Assembly (NCBI GenBank): GCA_910580225.1
Contig: CAJTXE010000004.1
Coordinates: 1-64,000, forward strand
Length of the DNA: 64,000 nt
Origin: an uncultured Acetatifactor sp.
GTDB taxonomy: Bacteria > Bacillota > Clostridia > Lachnospirales > Lachnospiraceae
Direction: 5' to 3'
This document shows, one piece after another, positions 60,077-64,000 of this stretch. Both the position numbers and the translations under genes were made by a program. The notes under the pieces were generated by a model. That model did not search any database. It worked only from the letters and a program-made list of their open reading frames with translations, and had not been told where the DNA came from. The stretch's first letter is position 1, and each line of letters begins with the position of its first letter.

Positions 60077-61824
60077 AGAAATCCTTGTCGGCAATCAGAA
60101 AAGCATTTCAGCTTGTATGGTCTGTAGACAGGTTATACCCATTCCTTTTACTTACCAGGAGCTTGCTTTCTTCGAGCTTTCCGCTGTATTTGTCTTTTTG
60201 CGCCAGCAGCTTAGTGAATGAAATGGCGGGAGAAAAAAGGGTAAGGACTACGCTTGTTATCTTGGCATTTCTTCTGGCAGGTGTTCTGTTAAGCAAGGTG
60301 GGAACGGCTGTGCTGGACTGGAACTGTTCTTCGCGCTATATGAAGATTCAAGATTCTTTCATTGCCAAAAACAGTATGAAGGCAATGAAGATGGAATATT
60401 CTGCCACGGAGGACGCTAAAGTGCTGGATCTATACGGACACGTTTGGCTGTCTAATCTGTCTCCAGGCACAATCTTGGAAAAGGTATTTTCCCTGACAGG
60501 CAATATACTGCAGTTGGCGGGGTGTATTGGTGTCATACTACACTTGGGGATGTTTTTGCTTGGTGTTACAGCTGTGTTTGTGGCGTTTTATTATTGGCTG
60601 GAGTATTGGATGGGGCTTTTTGAACGGCGATATGCGGAAGAAGTGGTCCTGACAACACGGAGCATAGATTATTGTCGCCAGTGCATGGGGGATGTTTCCA
60701 ATGTAAAGGATATTCGTCTGTATTATCCGGAATCTTTTTTTCTGGGGCGCCTGCACCATTTTCAAGGGGTCAGGATGGAGAAGCAGCGGGAAAAAGAATT
60801 AGCCTGTGGGAGGGTACAGTCGATACAGTCAGCGCTGCAGATGCTGCAGACAATGATTCTATATATGGTGCTTATTCATTGGTTTTTGAAAGGGGATATC
60901 CAGATAGGATATTTTTCGCTGGCGGTATCATCTATCACGATATTTATGAATGCGGTAAACAATGTGTCGGGTGCATGGAACCAGATTTTAAGGAACGAGG
61001 TTTTTCTTGGGCATTTAGACCGCTTCCAAAAACTGCCCGAAAGAACGGGAAGAACTGAGGCAGGAACTAATACATCGGCTGTCATAAGCTTTAAAGATGT
61101 CTGGTTCCGTTATCCAGGAGCAGAAGAATACGCACTTAGAGCCATCAACGTGGAGTTGAATGCTGGGGAAATTTTAACGATTGTTGGGGAGAATGGGTCG
61201 GGAAAAACCACCTTTGTGAAATTGATGTTAGGCCTCTACCATCCTACAAAGGGGGAAATCCTTTTGAATGGTATTCCTGTGGATGAATATTCAGAGAAAG
61301 CATACAGAAAGGCATTTTCTCCCGTATTCCAGGATTTCCAGCTATTTGCCTACAGCATTAGAGAGAATCTTGTCTTTGAAGGAAACTATAACAAAAATAA
61401 GATAGAGGAGATGCTGGATGGTCTCCAGATCCTGCGGAAAGTCGCATGTCTGCCGGAAGGGCTGGAGCAATGTGTTGGAAAGGGCTTCGAGGAAAATGGG
61501 GTGGAATTATCGGGTGGCGAAAGGCAAAAGCTTGCTATAGCCCGGGCTCTTTTGCGGGACAGCTTATGCCTGGTACTGGATGAACCAACTGCTGCCTTAG
61601 ATCCAATTGCTGAGACAGAGTTATATAAGAAGATACGCAAATGGGCGGGAAAAAGGGCATGTGTTTTCATTACCCATCGATTGTCTGGCGTATATTTTAG
61701 TGATCAGGTATTATTTTTTCAAAATGGAACAATTGCGGAAAAAGGTACTTGCCAGGAATTGATAAACAAAAAGGCCCTTTTCTACCAGTTTTATGAGCTG
61801 CAGGCACAGTTTTATGAGGGGTGA
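60073..61824 (+). CDS. ABC exporter half-transporter 2 (membrane + ATPase)
   Basis: A 583-residue fused ABC protein, same layout as the previous one. Walker A is GENGSGKTT (about 372), the signature is LSGGERQKLAIAR, Walker B is LCLVLDEPTAALD, and FITHRLSG carries the switch His. Starts ATGA over the previous stop, so a heterodimeric exporter is expected. It probably exports the island product or a peptide. Confidence 0.9.
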   Translation: MKKSLSAIRKAFQLVWSVDRLYPFLLLTRSLLSSSFPLYLSFCASSLVNEMAGEKRVRTTLVILAFLLAGVLLSKVGTAVLDWNCSSRYMKIQDSFIAKNSMKAMKMEYSATEDAKVLDLYGHVWLSNLSPGTILEKVFSLTGNILQLAGCIGVILHLGMFLLGVTAVFVAFYYWLEYWMGLFERRYAEEVVLTTRSIDYCRQCMGDVSNVKDIRLYYPESFFLGRLHHFQGVRMEKQREKELACGRVQSIQSALQMLQTMILYMVLIHWFLKGDIQIGYFSLAVSSITIFMNAVNNVSGAWNQILRNEVFLGHLDRFQKLPERTGRTEAGTNTSAVISFKDVWFRYPGAEEYALRAINVELNAGEILTIVGENGSGKTTFVKLMLGLYHPTKGEILLNGIPVDEYSEKAYRKAFSPVFQDFQLFAYSIRENLVFEGNYNKNKIEEMLDGLQILRKVACLPEGLEQCVGKGFEENGVELSGGERQKLAIARALLRDSLCLVLDEPTAALDPIAETELYKKIRKWAGKRACVFITHRLSGVYFSDQVLFFQNGTIAEKGTCQELINKKALFYQFYELQAQFYEG

Positions 61825-61872
61825 ATGAAAAAACTGTAAGATTTTTCTGAAGCGCTGCCAGATATTGCCTGA

Positions 61873-62604
61873 GCTGGACGAAGAGCAGGATATAATGGGA
61901 CGAACGGAGGCTCCATTTACAGTATTCTTGGACGCAATGGTGCCGGAAAGACTACCCTGTTTCGCTGTATCAATGAAGATTTGGCATTTGAGGGAGGAGA
62001 GATTGTATTGGAGGAAGACGGAGTGCGCCGTCCTTTGACTTTTGAGGATGTGGGGATCGTATCTGCGTCGCCGGTGCTTCCGGATTTTTTGACAGGGTAT
62101 GAGTTTGTTCACTTTTTTGTGAAACTGAATATGCAGGAAAAGCTTTCCAAGGAAGAGACTTCTCAAAGCATTGACTCCTATTTTGACTTGATGCACATGG
62201 ATGAGGAGGATCGCCATAAACTGATTAAGAATTATTCCTACGGGATGAAGAATAAACTGCAGCTTTTGTGCTGCCTGATTCGTAACCCTAAAATTATTTT
62301 GCTGGATGAGCCACTTTCCTCTTTCGATATCATTGTGTCCCATGATATCAAGGAAACGCTGCTGCGCATGAAGGGCAGTCATATTATTATCATGGCGACT
62401 CATATCATGCAGCTTGCCCAGGACATGAGCGACGAGATCGTACTGCTCCGAGAGGGCAGGCTGGAGGCGGTGAAGGAGCTGGACCTGCATGGAGCTGAGT
62501 TTGAGAATTATATCATTCAGGCGCTGCAGGGACAGGCGGAAGACGGGTTGCAGAGGGAAACGCAGGTTCGGGGAGAACAGCACTCTGCGTCGGAAGTGAG
62601 GTGA
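61873..62604 (+). pseudogene. ABC-2 type ATPase, 5' truncated
   Basis: From 61873 the frame reads into an ATPase core: IYSILGRNGAGKTTLFRCIN (Walker A), NYSYGMKNKLQLLCCLIRNP (signature region), KIILLDEPLSSFD (Walker B) and MATHIMQLAQD. The ~30 N-terminal residues normally before the Walker A strand are missing, and a stop (TGA at 61870-61872) lies only 12 codons before it. No usable start codon precedes Walker A (only TTG 61981, after it). So the gene looks cut at its 5' end next to the island edge, and is probably a remnant. The permease after it overlaps its stop (GTGA). Confidence 0.65.
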
Positions 62605-64000
62605 GGGCTGTGGGAAGGAAGAATATCGGATATACAGCCGAAAAAATTACAAATGGTTTCAGCATTTACGGAGAAGTATACCTGACGATTCAGACCAATA
62701 CTTTTTTGTACTATATGAGCAGGCTTCCGGTATTAAACAGGATGATTCGTGATTCCTGGTACAGGCACTACAGGCTGAAAAAAATATGGGCTTTGTTCAG
62801 TCTTGCCTTTGGCTTTGCCAGAACAGCCCTGGCGAATAACATTGGTACATTGGTTACGCTCTATGTGTTTCCTAATCTGTTTTTGAAAGAGGAAGAGGTG
62901 ACTCCGGGGGTTTTCCTTATGCTTTTTCTTTTACTGAAGTGCCTCAGTGGGGCGTTGATGGAGTGCGGACTGTTTAAGACAACCGCGGAGGACTATACCT
63001 TTTTAAACCATTTTATGGTAAATCCGGTGACCTATTACCGGTATAAGGCGCTTAAGAATGCGTTTTTTTCCAGTGTAATGCTTTTTCCGGTTCTATTCTT
63101 TCTGTTCCGGGACTGGGGAATGGTTGCGGTCATGATACTTCTGAAGCTTTTCTGTGTGCTGTGCGGTAATGTGGTGTATCTGCACTTTTATCGGAAATAC
63201 GGAAGGCTGCCGGGCAGGCGTGCACGCCGCCTGGTGTCATTCCCTCTGATTCTGCTCACATATACAGGTGCGTTTCTGGGGCTGTATGAAAATATAGTAT
63301 TCGGTCCGGCAGCACAGACGGCGGTTGCTGCTGTCAGTTTTGCGTTTGCAGCGTTTTGCTGGCGTTATCATCTGCAATATTCGGATTACAAGAAGATTGC
63401 TGTAAAGTTTGCGAACCAGAGTGCGGTAACATTTCAAATTACTGTCCAGAGCAGTTCTGTGGGGGAGGAGGAAAACGGTCTTCTGGAGTCAGGATGGGAA
63501 GAGAACAGGGATTTTTTTAAAGCCCACGGAGAGGAGACGTCGGAGAGATATCTGGATCTGGCGTTTTTCAGCCGTTTCGGAAGGGCCCTGCGCAAAGAGA
63601 GGCGCAGCAAGGTGTTGGTGATGCTTTTGATCGGTGTGATTCTTGGCTTCGGCATCCGGTTTGGCTGGCTTCCGGTTACCCCGGATACAGTGCTGGACTA
63701 TTCTCCGGTGCTGATTGCATTTGTCACATCCATGACCTTTGCCAGCCGCCTGCTGCAGGTTTATTTTCGCAATATTGACCTGCACATGCTTTACCATCAT
63801 ATCGCAACACCTGAGTTTATCAGGAGCAGTATGCTGCGGAGATATCTGTATCTGCTGAAGGGTGATCTGCTGACAGCTGTGGGAATGATTGTCAATCTGC
63901 TGCTGATGCTGTTTGTGGCCGGTCTATCCCTGCCTGCGGATACGGTTGTAAAGCTGGCGGCAGTGTGTATTGCGTTTTTGTTGTTCTGGGAAACTTATGA
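62601..64000 (+). CDS. ABC transporter permease-like membrane protein (partial)
   Basis: An open frame of 466 codons running off the right end. Start GTG 62601 overlaps the ATPase stop (GTGA); GTG 62610 is an alternative. The protein is a multi-pass membrane protein: VTLYVFPNLFL, VFLMLFLLLKC, VMLFPVLFFLF, then a soluble stretch and VLVMLLIGVILGF, VLIAFVTSMTFA. This is a typical ABC-2-like export permease partner of the preceding ATPase. Codon use is like the flanking genome, not like the AT-rich island. Confidence 0.75.
   Translation, partial: MRAVGRKNIGYTAEKITNGFSIYGEVYLTIQTNTFLYYMSRLPVLNRMIRDSWYRHYRLKKIWALFSLAFGFARTALANNIGTLVTLYVFPNLFLKEEEVTPGVFLMLFLLLKCLSGALMECGLFKTTAEDYTFLNHFMVNPVTYYRYKALKNAFFSSVMLFPVLFFLFRDWGMVAVMILLKLFCVLCGNVVYLHFYRKYGRLPGRRARRLVSFPLILLTYTGAFLGLYENIVFGPAAQTAVAAVSFAFAAFCWRYHLQYSDYKKIAVKFANQSAVTFQITVQSSSVGEEENGLLESGWEENRDFFKAHGEETSERYLDLAFFSRFGRALRKERRSKVLVMLLIGVILGFGIRFGWLPVTPDTVLDYSPVLIAFVTSMTFASRLLQVYFRNIDLHMLYHHIATPEFIRSSMLRRYLYLLKGDLLTAVGMIVNLLLMLFVAGLSLPADTVVKLAAVCIAFLLFWETY

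Noticed and set aside
49000..62000. Transposase, integrase or att repeats bordering the island
   Set aside because: None recognised in the ORFs, and no clear direct repeats were seen at the edges; transfer is inferred from composition and the cut ATPase only.

Overview
The window looks like a chromosomal segment of an anaerobic, spore-forming Firmicute, most likely Lachnospiraceae. This is inferred from a clostridial fatty-acid operon with FabK and a MarR/FabT-type regulator, a fused AccD-AccA, an alpha/beta small acid-soluble spore protein, the GlgC/GlgD pair, MurT/GatD, a YesN/YesM two-component system and AGGAGG-type ribosome binding sites. No rRNA, tRNA, CRISPR array, transposase or integrase was recognised.

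Layout. 1-6.4 kb: the start of a sugar ABC permease diverges from a YesN/YesM sensor pair, followed by exonuclease III and a DUF2264 protein. 6.7-10 kb: MurT/GatD (lipid II amidation), dCTP deaminase and a convergent free-methionine-sulfoxide reductase. 10-18.6 kb: fatty-acid operon acp-fabK-fabD-fabG-fabF-fabZ-accDA-fabH-fabT. It is driven by a near-consensus promoter with two tandem FabT-like palindromes just downstream of the -10, and accB and accC are missing from it. 18.9-25.7 kb: cardiolipin synthase, a sigma factor coupled to a membrane anti-sigma-like protein, a membrane acyltransferase, a methyltransferase and a transaldolase. 25.8-31.3 kb: SASP, then a large double-HTH/TPR regulator tail-to-tail with a small secreted peptide gene, then two lipoproteins. 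31.4-48.5 kb: housekeeping and carbohydrate genes (glgCD, cell-anchored pullulanase, a cytoplasmic ParB-like/BMP protein, phosphoesterase, isomerase, HD, NUDIX, CutC, EAL, hisS, aspS and an Sfp-type phosphopantetheinyl transferase).

49-61.8 kb is the most unusual part. A second double-HTH/TPR regulator lies tail-to-tail with a second small secreted peptide and diverges from an AT-rich biosynthetic island. The island encodes a papain/C39-fold (BtrH-like) protein, a stand-alone acyl carrier protein, a radical SAM/SPASM enzyme with an expanded CX7CX2C motif, an ANL ligase, a HemN-type radical SAM enzyme, an aldo-keto reductase-like ferredoxin protein and two fused ABC exporters. I infer a carrier-protein-based small-molecule pathway under peptide (quorum) control, with the adjacent Sfp-type enzyme as a possible carrier activator. 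The island ends against an ABC ATPase gene that has lost its 5' end, followed by a permease that runs off the window.

Both peptide-linked regulators are interrupted by exactly one extra base early in the gene, and removing one base from either restores a single frame of 608 or 622 residues. This could mean pseudogenes, slippage, programmed frameshifting or sequence error. It is the most pressing point to verify.
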